Below, in pieces: positions 24,491-33,214 of a stretch of DNA of 64,000 nucleotides (its first letter is position 1; each line of letters begins with the position of its first letter). Both the position numbers and the translations under genes were made by a program. The notes below the pieces were generated by a model. That model had not been told where the DNA came from, searched no databases, and saw only the letters and a program-made list of their open reading frames with translations. Source of the stretch: CAWUEX02 sp963921305 (GTDB taxonomy: Bacteria; Pseudomonadota; Alphaproteobacteria; Rhodospirillales; Rhodospirillaceae); assembly GCA_963921305.4 (NCBI GenBank), contig CAWUEX030000002.1:868001-932000 (forward strand). Reading direction: 5' to 3'.

Positions 24491-25456
24491 TTATTTACCG
24501 AGAGACTTGTCGATCTTCTTACACGCCGTCATCAGACCCTTCACGGCCTTGACGGAGTTGTTGAACATTTTCTTTTCCGAGGCGTTGAGATTGATCTCTA
24601 TGACCTTCTCAATGCCTTTGGCGCCGATCACGGTCGGCACGCCGACGTACATATCTTTAAGACCGTATTCGCCGTTGAGCGCGGCGGCACAGGGCAGCAC
24701 GCGCTTCTGATCCTTGAGGTAGCTCTCGGCCATTTCGATGGCCGCCGCCGCAGGCGCATAGAACGCCGAACCGGTTTTGAGCAGGCCGACGATTTCCGCA
24801 CCGCCGTCGCGGGTGCGCTGAACAATGGCGTCGAGAGACTTCTTATCGGTCCAGCCCATCTTGATCAGATCGGGCAGCGGAATGCCGGCAACGGTGGAGT
24901 AGCGGGTCAGCGGCACCATGGTGTCGCCATGGCCGCCAAGCACGAAAGCGGTGACGTCTTTGACGGATACGCCGAACTCTTCGGCCAGGAAGTAACGGAA
25001 GCGGGCGGAGTCCAGCACCCCGGCCATGCCGACCACCATGTTCGGCTTGAGGCCCGAGAACTTGCGCAGCGCCCACACCATGGCATCGAGCGGGTTGGTG
25101 ATGCAGATCACAAAAGCCTTTGGCGCGTACTTCTTAATGCCGGCGCCGACCTGCTTCATGACGTTGAGATTGATGCCCAGCAAATCATCGCGGCTCATGC
25201 CCGGCTTGCGCGGCACACCGGCGGTGACGATGACCACGTCAGCACCCTTGATGCCGGCATAGCTCTTGGTGCCTTTCAGATTGACGCTGGTGCCGTCGAT
25301 CGGCGTGCTTTCGGCCAGATCAAGCGCCTTGCCCTGGGGCACACCGTCGACAATATCGAACAGCACGACATCGCCGAGTTCCTTCAGGGCGGAAAGGTGA
25401 GCCAAGGTGCCGCCGATATTTCCGGCGCCCACCAGCGCGATCTTGTTGCGAGCCAT
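24491..25456 (-). CDS. mdh: Malate dehydrogenase
   Basis: NAD-dependent malate/oxaloacetate oxidoreductase of the lactate-dehydrogenase-like type used by alphaproteobacteria. It has KIALVGAGNIGGTLAHLS (NAD site), GVPRKPGMSRDDLLG with the substrate arginines near residue 82-90, ITNPLDAMVW, and the catalytic histidine in GGHGDTMVPLTRYS near 175. The start at 25456 gives the normal 321 residues and has GAGGA just upstream; longer frames have no family match. It is first in the mdh-sucC-sucD unit. Confidence 0.96.
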   Translation of the reverse strand: MARNKIALVGAGNIGGTLAHLSALKELGDVVLFDIVDGVPQGKALDLAESTPIDGTSVNLKGTKSYAGIKGADVVIVTAGVPRKPGMSRDDLLGINLNVMKQVGAGIKKYAPKAFVICITNPLDAMVWALRKFSGLKPNMVVGMAGVLDSARFRYFLAEEFGVSVKDVTAFVLGGHGDTMVPLTRYSTVAGIPLPDLIKMGWTDKKSLDAIVQRTRDGGAEIVGLLKTGSAFYAPAAAAIEMAESYLKDQKRVLPCAAALNGEYGLKDMYVGVPTVIGAKGIEKVIEINLNASEKKMFNNSVKAVKGLMTACKKIDKSLGK

Positions 25457-25700
25457 AGCGTCCTCTTGTGGTCTTGCGCCGGCCGCAGGAAAACGGCAGG
25501 CGTTCGGGTTGAATTTGGGCGTGGTGAATGAACGGTCGAACACCGCCTCACCCCGTCGCGGGTTGGTAGCGCGAAACGCCCAGCGGAGCAAGGGCGGGGC
25601 AGGCCGCGGCCCGGTCAGAATGGCGGTTTTCCGCCACGCATGGCGGGAGACGCCGCAAACTGTCATAGTGGTTGCGAACCGGCCAAATGGGAGAGACAGG

Positions 25701-26741
25701 ATGGCAAGCCGGACCAATACATTGACGGGTGCCGCACTGGCGTTGCTGACGGGCGCGCTGCTCAGCGGCTGCGCCGCGTCAAACCCAGCGGCGCCCCCAG
25801 GTGGTTTTCCGCCGCTGGCCGACCTGACCTCTTACATGATCGTCGATCCGGCGACTGACCGCACCGTCGGCGTTAGCGACGCCGCCCGTGTGCTGGCCGA
25901 GGCCGACGTGGTGTTTCTGGGTGAGAGCCACCGCCATCCCGGCAACCACCACGCCCAGATGGACCTGTACCGCGCGTTACATGAGCTCAGCGGCGATGTC
26001 GCCTTGTCGCTGGAACAGTTCGAACGCGACGTCCAGCCCGTACTGGACCGTTACCTCGCCGGGGAGGTCGGTGAAGCGATCTTGCGCGACGAGGGCCGCG
26101 CCTGGGACAACTACCCGGTGAGCTACCGCCCGCTGGTGGAATACGCCAAAGCCAACGGCGCCCCGGTGATCGCCGCGAATGCACCCAACATGGTGGTGCG
26201 GTGTGTCGGCCGTCAGGGTCCAGAGTTCCTGGACACCATGCCCGCCGACAAGCGCGGCTGGGCGGCAACGGAGCTTCACTTAGGCGACAGCCCTTACCGC
26301 GACCGCTTCATTGCCTTTGCCGGGGGCAACGCCAGCCACGGCGAACCGGCGGACGAGAATGATGAAGTCAGCGCCGCGGTACTGCGCAGCTATGCGGCGC
26401 AAGTGACCCGCGACGACACCATGGCCGAGTCCATCGTCATGCACCTGAACGCGAATCCGGGCAGCCAGGTGGTCCACCTGAACGGCTCGTTTCACTCAGC
26501 GGGATTTCTCGGCACGGCAGAGCGGGTGACGCTGCGCAACCCAGACCTCAAGATCGCGGTGGTGCATCCCATCGAAGTCGGCGACCCCTCCGCTCCGGCG
26601 CTTTACGAGTCCGACCGCGGCGAAGGCACCTTTTTGTTGCTGATCGCACCGATGCCGGAGGCCTATGTCACGGCGGAAGAAGAACGCGCCGCGATCATCG
26701 AGCAGATGCAGTTCCGCGCCAGCGTCGATTGCGAGCTATAA
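25701..26741 (+). CDS. ChaN-family lipoprotein
   Basis: A 346-residue lipoprotein: signal peptide with the lipobox LSGC (MASRTNTLTGAALALLTGAL, then LSGCAAS). The body matches the ChaN/haem-binding uncharacterised family: VVFLGESHRHPGNHHAQMDL near residue 72-90, VALSLEQFERDVQPVLDRYLAGEV, VIAANAP and HLNGSFHSAGFLGT. Known ChaN is a periplasmic or outer-membrane haem-binding protein linked to iron supply; haem binding here is inferred. The ATG at 25701 has GGGAGAGACAGG just upstream. It is divergent from mdh across 244 bases and convergent with zapE, seven bases apart. Confidence 0.85.
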   Translation: MASRTNTLTGAALALLTGALLSGCAASNPAAPPGGFPPLADLTSYMIVDPATDRTVGVSDAARVLAEADVVFLGESHRHPGNHHAQMDLYRALHELSGDVALSLEQFERDVQPVLDRYLAGEVGEAILRDEGRAWDNYPVSYRPLVEYAKANGAPVIAANAPNMVVRCVGRQGPEFLDTMPADKRGWAATELHLGDSPYRDRFIAFAGGNASHGEPADENDEVSAAVLRSYAAQVTRDDTMAESIVMHLNANPGSQVVHLNGSFHSAGFLGTAERVTLRNPDLKIAVVHPIEVGDPSAPALYESDRGEGTFLLLIAPMPEAYVTAEEERAAIIEQMQFRASVDCEL

Positions 26742-26748
26742 ACGTGGC

Positions 26749-27870
26749 TCACCCCACATGCCGGGCGCGGATGTAGTCCTCGGCCTGCATTTCAACCAGG
26801 CGCGACACGGTGCGCTGGAACTCGAACTTCCAGTCGTCGCCGTCGTAAATGTTTTCCGGCGGCGTGGCCGCGGAGCACACCAGCACCGAGCGATGCTCGT
26901 AAAGCGCATCCACCAGCGTGACAAAGCGCCGGGCGACGTCGCGCTTGTCAGGTCCAAGAGCCGGAATGCCATCGACCATCACCGTGCTGTATGCGGACGC
27001 AAGCGCGAGATAATCGCTCGCGCCCATCGGCGTTTCACACAGATCGGCAAAGGAGAACCGAGCCACCCCGTGGGCGGCGGCGGGAATAACGATTTTGCGG
27101 CCTTTGACGGTGATGGCGTCTTCTGTGGGCGCGGCGTCGTCGGTGAGCCGGTTCCAGGTGTCGTCTAACGCACGCTGCGCGGACTCGTCATGTGGGGTGT
27201 GAAACACCGTCTCGCCGAGAATGCGCCCGATGCGATAGTCCTGCCGCGCTTCCAGCTGTAACAGGTCGAGCTTCTCTTTGAGGAGATCGATGAAGGGCAG
27301 GAATTTGTCGCGCTGCAGGCCGTCTTTATACAGGTCGTCCGGGTGACGGTTCGACGTGGTCACCACGACCACACCGCGTTCGAACAGACGATCGAACACC
27401 CGCGCGACGATCATGGCATCGGCGATGTCACGCACTTCCATTTCATCGAGACACAACAGCGTCGCACCTTCGGCAATGGCGTCGGCGATACCCGGGATGG
27501 GATCGCCTTCATCGGCCACCGGCATCTGACGCAGACGATGGACCTCGGCGTGGATGTCGCGCATCAATTCATGGAAGTGAACACGCTCGGAGCGCTCGGG
27601 CAGGGCGTTGGCCAGCAGATCCATCAGCATGGATTTACCGACGCCGACGCCGCCGAACATATAGAGACCCAACGGCGGCGGCTCCACGTCTTTGAGGGCG
27701 CTGAGCCCAAAGCGCTCACGCCACGTGGTCTTGCCGCCCTTCGGCGTATAGTTCTGCAGCGCGTGATACAGACTGTTGAGTTTGACGGCGGCGAGTTCCT
27801 GTGCCGGGTCCGGTTTGAGGTCTCCGGATGCGACCATCGCGCGGTACCGGGTAAGGGGTCCGTCAGTCAT
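26749..27870 (-). CDS. zapE: Cell division protein ZapE (AFG1-like ATPase)
   Basis: A P-loop ATPase of the AFG1/ZapE family that acts at the division site or in membrane protein quality control. The Walker A site is GGVGVGKS at residues 73-80, Walker B is LLCLDEMEV near 135, and VVVTTSNRHPDDLYKDGLQRDKF is the sensor-1 and linker region. It also has HFHELMRDIH just after Walker A and RRFVTLVDALYEH near the end, both usual for the family. The length of 373 residues is normal. It ends a convergent pair with the ChaN-like gene. Confidence 0.92.
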   Translation of the reverse strand: MTDGPLTRYRAMVASGDLKPDPAQELAAVKLNSLYHALQNYTPKGGKTTWRERFGLSALKDVEPPPLGLYMFGGVGVGKSMLMDLLANALPERSERVHFHELMRDIHAEVHRLRQMPVADEGDPIPGIADAIAEGATLLCLDEMEVRDIADAMIVARVFDRLFERGVVVVTTSNRHPDDLYKDGLQRDKFLPFIDLLKEKLDLLQLEARQDYRIGRILGETVFHTPHDESAQRALDDTWNRLTDDAAPTEDAITVKGRKIVIPAAAHGVARFSFADLCETPMGASDYLALASAYSTVMVDGIPALGPDKRDVARRFVTLVDALYEHRSVLVCSAATPPENIYDGDDWKFEFQRTVSRLVEMQAEDYIRARHVG

Positions 27871-27909
27871 GGCAGTGTGCGGCGCGTGTGGACAGAGTGG
27901 CGGAAAAGG

Positions 27910-27945
27910 AAAGCGCGCCGCTCCGGAAGAGAAGCGCCGCGCTTT
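27910..27945. terminator. Probable terminator downstream of the DHH phosphoesterase gene
   Basis: AAAGCGCGCCGCT pairs with AGCGCCGCGCTTT with one mismatch in 13 pairs, separated by a ten-base loop. It lies 28 bases after the stop of the minus-strand DHH gene. On the minus strand the stem is followed by CCTTTTCC, a modest T-rich tail. Confidence 0.55.
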
Positions 27946-27972
27946 GCGTTGGGGTCTTCGGGGTCCGTGTTT

Positions 27973-28929
27973 TTACCCGTCGAGATTGATCCGCTCGATC
28001 AGGCCTTGCAGCACGGACTCGGCCTGGTCGTTGGGGACCTGGCAGGTCCCCGCGGCCTGGTGACCGCCACCGCCATGGGCCAGCATCAGTTCGCCGACAT
28101 TGGTTTTCGACGAACGGTCGAAGATCGACTTACCGACAGCAAACACGGTGTTCTGCTTCTTCAGGCCCCACATGACGTGGATTGAAATGTTGGTGTCCGG
28201 GTACATGGCGTAGATGAGGAAGCGGTTGGCCGCCCAAATGGTTTCTTCATCCCGCAGGTCAAGCACGACCAAATTCTTGTGCACCGTGGCGCAGCGCTCG
28301 ATCTGTTCTTTCGCCTTGCCTTCATGATCGACATAGAGGTCGACGCGCTCTTGCACATCCGGCAGCTGGAGAATGTCTTCGATGGGCATTTCGACACACT
28401 TGTCGATCAGTTCCATCATCAGCTGGTAGTTGGAAATGGTGAACTCGCGGAAACGCCCCAGACCCGTACGCGCATCCATCAGGAAGTTCATCAGGTTCCA
28501 GCCCTGGGGATTGAGCACTTCATCTTTGTTGAAGTCGGCTGAGTCGCCTTTATCGACGGCGATCATCAGATCGTCGATGATGCGCGGCAGTTTATCCTTG
28601 CCACCGAACCAGTCGTAAACCACGCGGGCGGCAGAGGGCGCCTTGGCATCGATGATGTGATTGATCTTCTCACCGACGCGGATGGTCTCACTTTCGTGGT
28701 GGTCGAACGCCACCTTGACGCCTTCCACATAGGGCAGGTTGGTGGTGATGTCGTTGCCCGTGATCTCGATCACGCCGTCCTGCATGTCCTTCGGATGCAC
28801 GAACTTGATCTCTTCAATCAGGTTCAGTTCCTTCAGGATGGCGGCACAGACCAAACCATCGAAATCGCTACGGGTGACCAGGCGGTATTTTGTGCCTGAA
28901 TTTATGAGATCGTCAGGAGTGACGGTCAT
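27973..28929 (-). CDS. DHH-family phosphoesterase
   Basis: A 318-residue DHH-DHHA1 protein, related to exopolyphosphatases and to NrnA-type oligoribonuclease/pAp phosphatases. It has RLVTRSDFDGLVCAAILKEL near residue 17-36, FDHHESETIRV near 85 (the DHH motif), and the C-terminal DHHA1 signature AHGGGGHQAAGTCQ near 290. Two or three metal-binding aspartates are visible (SDFDG, DLMIAVDKGDSADF). The ATG at 28929 is preceded by GAGGGGAG. The substrate cannot be told from sequence: nanoRNA, pAp, cyclic dinucleotide products and polyphosphate are all possible. Confidence 0.88.
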   Translation of the reverse strand: MTVTPDDLINSGTKYRLVTRSDFDGLVCAAILKELNLIEEIKFVHPKDMQDGVIEITGNDITTNLPYVEGVKVAFDHHESETIRVGEKINHIIDAKAPSAARVVYDWFGGKDKLPRIIDDLMIAVDKGDSADFNKDEVLNPQGWNLMNFLMDARTGLGRFREFTISNYQLMMELIDKCVEMPIEDILQLPDVQERVDLYVDHEGKAKEQIERCATVHKNLVVLDLRDEETIWAANRFLIYAMYPDTNISIHVMWGLKKQNTVFAVGKSIFDRSSKTNVGELMLAHGGGGHQAAGTCQVPNDQAESVLQGLIERINLDG

Positions 28930-29075
28930 GGAAAACTCCCCTCGACATGTGCGCGTCCGGCGCCAAAGATAACCAGGAATGCCGCAGCGTGACAACGTCC
29001 CGCGGGCCCTCGGAGTAGGGACGTACGACGGATCACGTGGCGGCGCAACCGGGAATACGATATTTAGGCGGCGGA

Positions 29076-29426
29076 ATGTCAGGCGATCCTCGAATAAGAC
29101 CTCAGAAAAGCCCCGCAAGGGCCTGGATTCTGGCCGCTTTTGTCGCTTTTCCGGGTTTGACGGGACTGGCGGGCTGCGCCTCCGAGCCGTTTGTCGACGG
29201 CCGCCGCGAAGCGGGGTCCACACGCCCAGTGGGGCCATCATCGGCCAACCGTGTGGCGATTTGCTACAACAGCCGGGCCACGACCCCCGAGGCCGTGTGG
29301 CAACTGGCCGAATCCGAATGCGCCAAGACGGACCGCGTCCCGCAATACCAGGGGCAGGATGCGTTAAGCTGCTCCATCGTTAACCCGACGCGGATCTTCT
29401 TCCGCTGTGTCGCGCCTGGGGCGTGA
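29076..29426 (+). CDS. Small lipoprotein of unknown function
   Basis: A 116-residue protein with a signal segment AWILAAFVAFPGLTGLAGC ending in a lipobox (LAGC). The mature part begins ASEPFVDGRREAG and contains VAICYNSRATTPEAVWQLAE followed by SECAKTD; four further cysteines could form disulphides in the periplasm. I recognise no named domain, though similar short lipoproteins occur in alphaproteobacteria. The ATG at 29076 has GGCGGCGGA upstream. It is divergent from the DHH gene and 43 bases before the next gene. Confidence 0.65.
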   Translation: MSGDPRIRPQKSPARAWILAAFVAFPGLTGLAGCASEPFVDGRREAGSTRPVGPSSANRVAICYNSRATTPEAVWQLAESECAKTDRVPQYQGQDALSCSIVNPTRIFFRCVAPGA

Positions 29427-29469
29427 CAGCCCTGACACCTGAACACCACACCGCTGGAGAGTCACAGTC

Positions 29470-30264
29470 ATGACGTGCATTCGCCCCTTTCCCCGAGCCC
29501 TGACGGCGTGCGGCGCCCTGATGATGACCTGGATGGCGGCCGCGCCGGGTCAGGCCCTGGCCGATGGCCATGCGGATGCGCCGGCTTCGTGCAGTGCGGA
29601 CGGCTACATGCTGGTGATGGGCGGCATTGAAGACCTGTCCACCGTGCCGGACATGGAGCGCGCCAATTCCTACGGCCCGGCGGTGTGGGATCTGGTGGAA
29701 AGCTACGACGCGTTTTACTTGATCCGCACCACGCCGACGGTGGTGTACGAGGGCGACTGGCCGGATTGGCGCGCCACCGTCGTCTCGAAATGGCCCTGCC
29801 GCGAGACGGGTGTCGAATTTTGGTATTCGGACGCCTATCAAAACATCGTCAAGCCGCTGCGCGAGAATGCAGGCGCCTACATCGTCGGCATGTTTGACGC
29901 CCGCGATCCCGGCGCGCCGGCGGCTGAGCAAGACTTCGTGCCGGACGCGTGCTCCGATCCGTTTCTGGTGGTGGGCATGACCAAAGTCACCGACCCCGAG
30001 GCCTATGGCCGGTATTCCAACGCCATCCGCTCGACCAACATGCCGCGGCGCGCGGGCTACAAACTTTTATTCGGCGGCCAGCCGGTTGAGGTGCTGGAGG
30101 GCGACTGGCCGGGCGACTACGCCACCATGGTGTCGGTCTACCCGTGCCGTGAAGCTTGGGAGAACTTTTACCTGGGCGACGAGTACGTCAACAACGTCAA
30201 ACCCCTGCGCGACGGGGCCGGTGATTTTCTCATCATGGGCTTCGAGCCGGAACGGGTGGAGTAA
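29470..30264 (+). CDS. Exported protein with two DUF1330 domains
   Basis: A 264-residue protein with a Sec signal peptide (ending near ALADG) and two tandem copies of a DUF1330-like ferredoxin-fold domain, at about residues 42-135 and 160-262. Shared landmarks are YGPAVWDLVESYDAFYLIRT with VYEGDWPDW in the first, and YSNAIRSTNMPRRAGYKLLF with VLEGDWPGDY in the second, then YQNIVKPLRENAGAYIVGMF and YVNNVKPLRDGAGDFLIMGF. DUF1330 proteins are usually single and cytoplasmic, so the exported double form is unusual. The ATG follows GGAGAG by nine bases. Confidence 0.75.
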   Translation: MTCIRPFPRALTACGALMMTWMAAAPGQALADGHADAPASCSADGYMLVMGGIEDLSTVPDMERANSYGPAVWDLVESYDAFYLIRTTPTVVYEGDWPDWRATVVSKWPCRETGVEFWYSDAYQNIVKPLRENAGAYIVGMFDARDPGAPAAEQDFVPDACSDPFLVVGMTKVTDPEAYGRYSNAIRSTNMPRRAGYKLLFGGQPVEVLEGDWPGDYATMVSVYPCREAWENFYLGDEYVNNVKPLRDGAGDFLIMGFEPERVE

Positions 30265-30269
30265 ACGGT

Positions 30270-30818
30270 TTGGCCCGCCCCCCACCGGAGCATCTGATTC
30301 ATTTGGTCTGCGGGGCGACGGGCGCGGGCAAGTCCACTTACGCGCTTGAGCTGTGCGGTGACATTGGCGGCGTGCATCTGTCCATCGACGAATGGATGGT
30401 CACCTTGTTCTGGGACGACAGCCCTCAGCCGATTGAGGGCGACTGGACCATGGAGCGCATCAACCGCTGCGAATTGCAGATGTGGGCGATGGCCCAACAA
30501 CTGACCCAGTACAACATTCCCGCGGTGCTGGACCTGGGGTTCTCGACCCGGGATCACCGCATGAAGTTCGCACGGCTGGCAAAAGAAAGCGGACTGAGCG
30601 TGCAGCTGCACTTTGTCGACCTGCCGCGCGACCAGCGTTGGGAGCGGGTGCAAACCCGCAACGCCAAACGCGAGGACGCTCTTAGCAAAGGTAAAAGCGT
30701 GCACAAAGCCTTTGAACTGGAGGTGGACAAGGAAATGTTCAACTTCGTCGAAGATATGTGGGAGCCGCCGATGGATGACGAAATGGCGGCACTGAACGGC
30801 GTGCGGGTGACGGAGTAG
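30270..30818 (+). CDS. P-loop kinase-like ATP-binding protein
   Basis: A 182-residue AAA_33/zeta-toxin-like P-loop protein. Walker A is VCGATGAGKSTYALEL near residue 14-28, followed by VHLSIDEWMVTLFWDDSPQP, an arrangement seen in small-molecule and polynucleotide kinases that keep a DxD/DE after strand 2. Arginines of the lid region are in NAKREDALSKGK near 128-140. Substrate unknown; no antitoxin gene is adjacent, so a toxin role is not supported. It starts at TTG 30270, five bases after the DUF1330 gene, so they are likely co-transcribed. Confidence 0.8.
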   Translation: MARPPPEHLIHLVCGATGAGKSTYALELCGDIGGVHLSIDEWMVTLFWDDSPQPIEGDWTMERINRCELQMWAMAQQLTQYNIPAVLDLGFSTRDHRMKFARLAKESGLSVQLHFVDLPRDQRWERVQTRNAKREDALSKGKSVHKAFELEVDKEMFNFVEDMWEPPMDDEMAALNGVRVTE

Positions 30819-30958
30819 CCGGACTCCGGGCAACCCAGTCTAAGCCCATGAAAAATAAGGTGGATATTGGCCCTATAGAGGCGTCCTGGGCGCCATGCTA
30901 GAGCGGGGCTCTGAAACATAGGGTGCCGCACACATGACAGCGCGCAGGGAGACGATGC

Positions 30959-31369
30959 ATGGCCAAATCAGCCCGTGAAAAACTCAACGCAAAAAAAGAG
31001 CCGAAAAAGGTGGTTCTGACGCATAACTTTGGCGGTGGTGATAAAGGCCAGCTGATGTTTGTCGGCACACCGCGCATCATCGCCGACTACATCGAGAAAA
31101 TTCCCTACGGCAAGACCCGGACCATCGAGAAGCTGCGCGGCGATCTTGCCCGGCGGCGGAAATGCGACTTCACCTGCCCCATGTCGACGGCGATTTTCGT
31201 TCGTATGGCTGCAGAGGCGGCCCTGGAAGATTTGGCCGACGGGATTGCGCCATCTGACACAATTCCCTTTTGGCGGGTCATCGACGGCCAGCACAAAATT
31301 GCCGGCAAGCTGAACGTGGACCCGGCCTGGATTGACGAGCAACGGGCCGTTGAGAGTGCAAAGCCATAG
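30959..31369 (+). CDS. Alkyltransferase-like (MGMT-fold) protein lacking the reactive cysteine
   Basis: A 136-residue protein that resembles the DNA-binding C-terminal domain of O6-alkylguanine-DNA alkyltransferase. IPYGKTRTIEKLRGDLARR (48-66) corresponds to the IPyGet-tY helix-turn-helix entry, and TIPFWRVIDG (101-110) to the IPCHRVI active-site motif, with Phe-Trp in place of Cys-His. It therefore cannot be an alkyl acceptor; a lesion-flagging role, as in Atl proteins that have Trp at the cysteine position, is possible but inferred. A conserved bacterial family of this shape exists. The ATG follows AGGGAGA by seven bases. Confidence 0.6.
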   Translation: MAKSAREKLNAKKEPKKVVLTHNFGGGDKGQLMFVGTPRIIADYIEKIPYGKTRTIEKLRGDLARRRKCDFTCPMSTAIFVRMAAEAALEDLADGIAPSDTIPFWRVIDGQHKIAGKLNVDPAWIDEQRAVESAKP

Positions 31370-31461
31370 CAGCGTCTGGTCAGACCGCGCCGAGGTGATA
31401 GAGTTGCCGGGCACGCGCAAAAGTTTTGCGCGCTTAAACCCAGACGGCAATCAGGTGCGGT

Positions 31462-32223
31462 ATGCGATCCGGAAATCCAGCCTTAAACGACTCCACTTTC
31501 TCAGGCGCCGCGGTGAGCGGGAGCGAACGCCCGATGACGCTCAACGGCGTGGTCAACCGCACCCTGGCGTTGCTGGCCTTGCTGGTGGCGTGCGCGGCCT
31601 ACGTGTGGATCAGCTTTGCCAACGCCATAGCCGTGGAAGACACGGCGCGCATGGGCTTTCTGCAAGGGGCCGCGCTGGCCAGTGTGGTGATCGCGTTTGT
31701 GATCGCCATCGTGACGATCTTTAAGAAGACCTGGTCGCCGGTGACCGCGCCGGCCTACGCGATCTTCGAAGGATTTTGCATCGGCTTCATCTCCGTCATC
31801 ATGGAGATTCAATTCCCCGGCATTGTGCTGCAGGCCGTCAGCCTCACCTTCGGTATCACGGTGGCGCTGTTGTTGGCGTACCGTAGCGGCCTGATCGCCG
31901 CGACCGAGAATTTCAAACTGGGTGTCGTCGCCGCGACGGGCGGCATTGCCCTGATCTATATCGTCAACCTCGGTCTGAGACTCTTCACGGACATCGAGAT
32001 TCCGTTCATTCACAGCAGCGGCCCGATGGGCATTCTGTTCAGCCTGTTTGTGGTGGTCATTGCATCCCTCAACCTGGTGCTCGACTTCGACTTCATTGAA
32101 ACCGGCGTCGAGCAACGCGCCCCTCAATATATGGAGTGGTACGCCAGTTTCGGGCTGCTGGTGACCTTGGTCTGGCTGTACATCGAGATTCTTAGGCTGC
32201 TGGCCAAGCTGCGCTCGCGTTAA
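31462..32223 (+). CDS. Bax inhibitor-1-like / YccA-family membrane protein
   Basis: A 253-residue protein with seven predicted membrane helices. The opening MRSGNPALNDSTF is typical for the bacterial subgroup, which supports the ATG at 31462 over a later one at 31534. Helices include LALLALLVACAAYVWISF, ALASVVIAFVIAIVTIF, YAIFEGFCIGFISVIM, LQAVSLTFGITVALLLAY and GGIALIYIVNLGLRL. Relatives include E. coli YccA/YbhL-type proteins and are thought to affect ion flux or FtsH-linked quality control; the role here is unknown. Confidence 0.85.
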   Translation: MRSGNPALNDSTFSGAAVSGSERPMTLNGVVNRTLALLALLVACAAYVWISFANAIAVEDTARMGFLQGAALASVVIAFVIAIVTIFKKTWSPVTAPAYAIFEGFCIGFISVIMEIQFPGIVLQAVSLTFGITVALLLAYRSGLIAATENFKLGVVAATGGIALIYIVNLGLRLFTDIEIPFIHSSGPMGILFSLFVVVIASLNLVLDFDFIETGVEQRAPQYMEWYASFGLLVTLVWLYIEILRLLAKLRSR

Positions 32224-32243
32224 GTACAGAACCGGACTCTGCC

Positions 32244-32561
32244 ATGACCGATATCGTCATCGTCGCGTATCGCCCGAAGCCGGGACAAGCTGACGCCCTT
32301 CTTGAGCTGGCGGCGGACCACGTGCCGGCGCTGCGCCGCCTCGGGCTGGCGACCGACCGCCCCGCTGTGGTGATGACCAACATAGAGGGCGTAATCGTCG
32401 AGGTGTTCGAATGGGCCGACGGCGGCATCGCCAAAGCCCACGAGACGCCGGAGGTGCAGGAGATGTGGGCGCGCTATGCCGAGGTGTGCGACTACATCCC
32501 GCTGCGCGATCTGCCGGAAGCCGCGGACATGTTCGCCGAATTTAAGCCGGTTGATTTTTAG
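32244..32561 (+). CDS. Small protein, possible ferredoxin-like (ABM) fold
   Basis: A 105-residue cytoplasmic protein. The opening IVIVAYRPKPGQADALLEL and the middle VVMTNIEGVIVEVFEWAD, with helices between, fit the dimeric alpha-beta barrel used by antibiotic-biosynthesis-monooxygenase-like proteins, but no active-site residues are recognised. The ATG at 32244 lies 20 bases after the Bax-inhibitor-like gene. Its stop overlaps the convergent oxidase gene by four bases. Confidence 0.6.
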   Translation: MTDIVIVAYRPKPGQADALLELAADHVPALRRLGLATDRPAVVMTNIEGVIVEVFEWADGGIAKAHETPEVQEMWARYAEVCDYIPLRDLPEAADMFAEFKPVDF

Positions 32562-33130
32562 GGCGCGGGCGGTTTGGCGGGCGGTTTGGCGTTCGGCGTT
32601 GCCGAGTAGTCTTTCGCCGGCCATTGATCGGATACCCCGGGCAACGGATTGGCTTTTCCCGTCATCCGCTCGATCTCAATGGCATAGACCGTGATCTGTT
32701 TCAGTCTGGGGTAGAACCCTTCGGGACGATCCCACCCGTCATCGCCGTACTTGGCCATGAGCGCGTCGCAAAACGCCTGCTTCTCAGACACACCGGTCAT
32801 CACTGTGATACGGCCAAAGGCAATCACGCTGCGATAAGACACGGACGTATCGCACTCGAACCGGCCATAGGCAAAGACCTCGCCAGGTGCATCGATAGCA
32901 AAACAGACGCGGCTGTCGTACTCGACGTTGGTGCGCAGATGCCCCTTGGCGGCGGTGGCGTGGACCCAAATCTTGCCGTCCATCCAGACATAGAGCAGCG
33001 GCAGACAATACGGATAACCATCAGGCCCTACGGTCGCGAGGTGTCCGCTGAAACCCGTTTCGAGAATTTCATCAACGGCGTCTTCAGGCAGGGCTTTCTC
33101 CGAACGCCGGATACCGGGGGTGGTGCTCAT
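32558..33130 (-). CDS. Pyridoxamine 5'-phosphate oxidase-family protein
   Basis: A 190-residue split-barrel flavin-binding-fold protein. It has ILETGFSGHLATVGPDGYPYCLPLLYVW near residue 20-48, IWVHATAAKGHLRTNVEYDSRVCFAI near 53-78 and the later KQITVYAIEIERMTGK. These are features of the PNPOx-like group that also includes haem/F420-using enzymes; the cofactor is probably FMN. The C-terminal tail is rich in Pro, Ala and Lys (NAKPPAKPPAP) and likely disordered. It overlaps the convergent 32244 gene by four bases. Confidence 0.82.
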   Translation of the reverse strand: MSTTPGIRRSEKALPEDAVDEILETGFSGHLATVGPDGYPYCLPLLYVWMDGKIWVHATAAKGHLRTNVEYDSRVCFAIDAPGEVFAYGRFECDTSVSYRSVIAFGRITVMTGVSEKQAFCDALMAKYGDDGWDRPEGFYPRLKQITVYAIEIERMTGKANPLPGVSDQWPAKDYSATPNAKPPAKPPAP

Positions 33131-33148
33131 CTCTCTTCTCCTAAACCA

Positions 33149-33180
33149 AAAAGGCCGCCGGGGAGAACCGGCGGCCTTTT
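33149..33180. terminator. Intrinsic terminator downstream of sdhB
   Basis: AAAAGGCCGCCGG pairs perfectly with CCGGCGGCCTTTT around loop GGAGAA. On the minus strand it lies 35 bases after the sdhB stop and is followed by a T-run (TTTTT), the classic layout, so it should end the sdhCDAB transcript before the oxidase gene. Confidence 0.85.
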
Positions 33181-33214
33181 CTGAAAACGTTGGGGGCCGG
33201 TCAGCCCCAGGAAT

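Noticed and set aside
30270..30818. Zeta-toxin of a toxin-antitoxin pair
   Set aside because: The P-loop and DE segment resemble that fold, but no small antitoxin gene is adjacent and the neighbour is an exported DUF1330 protein.
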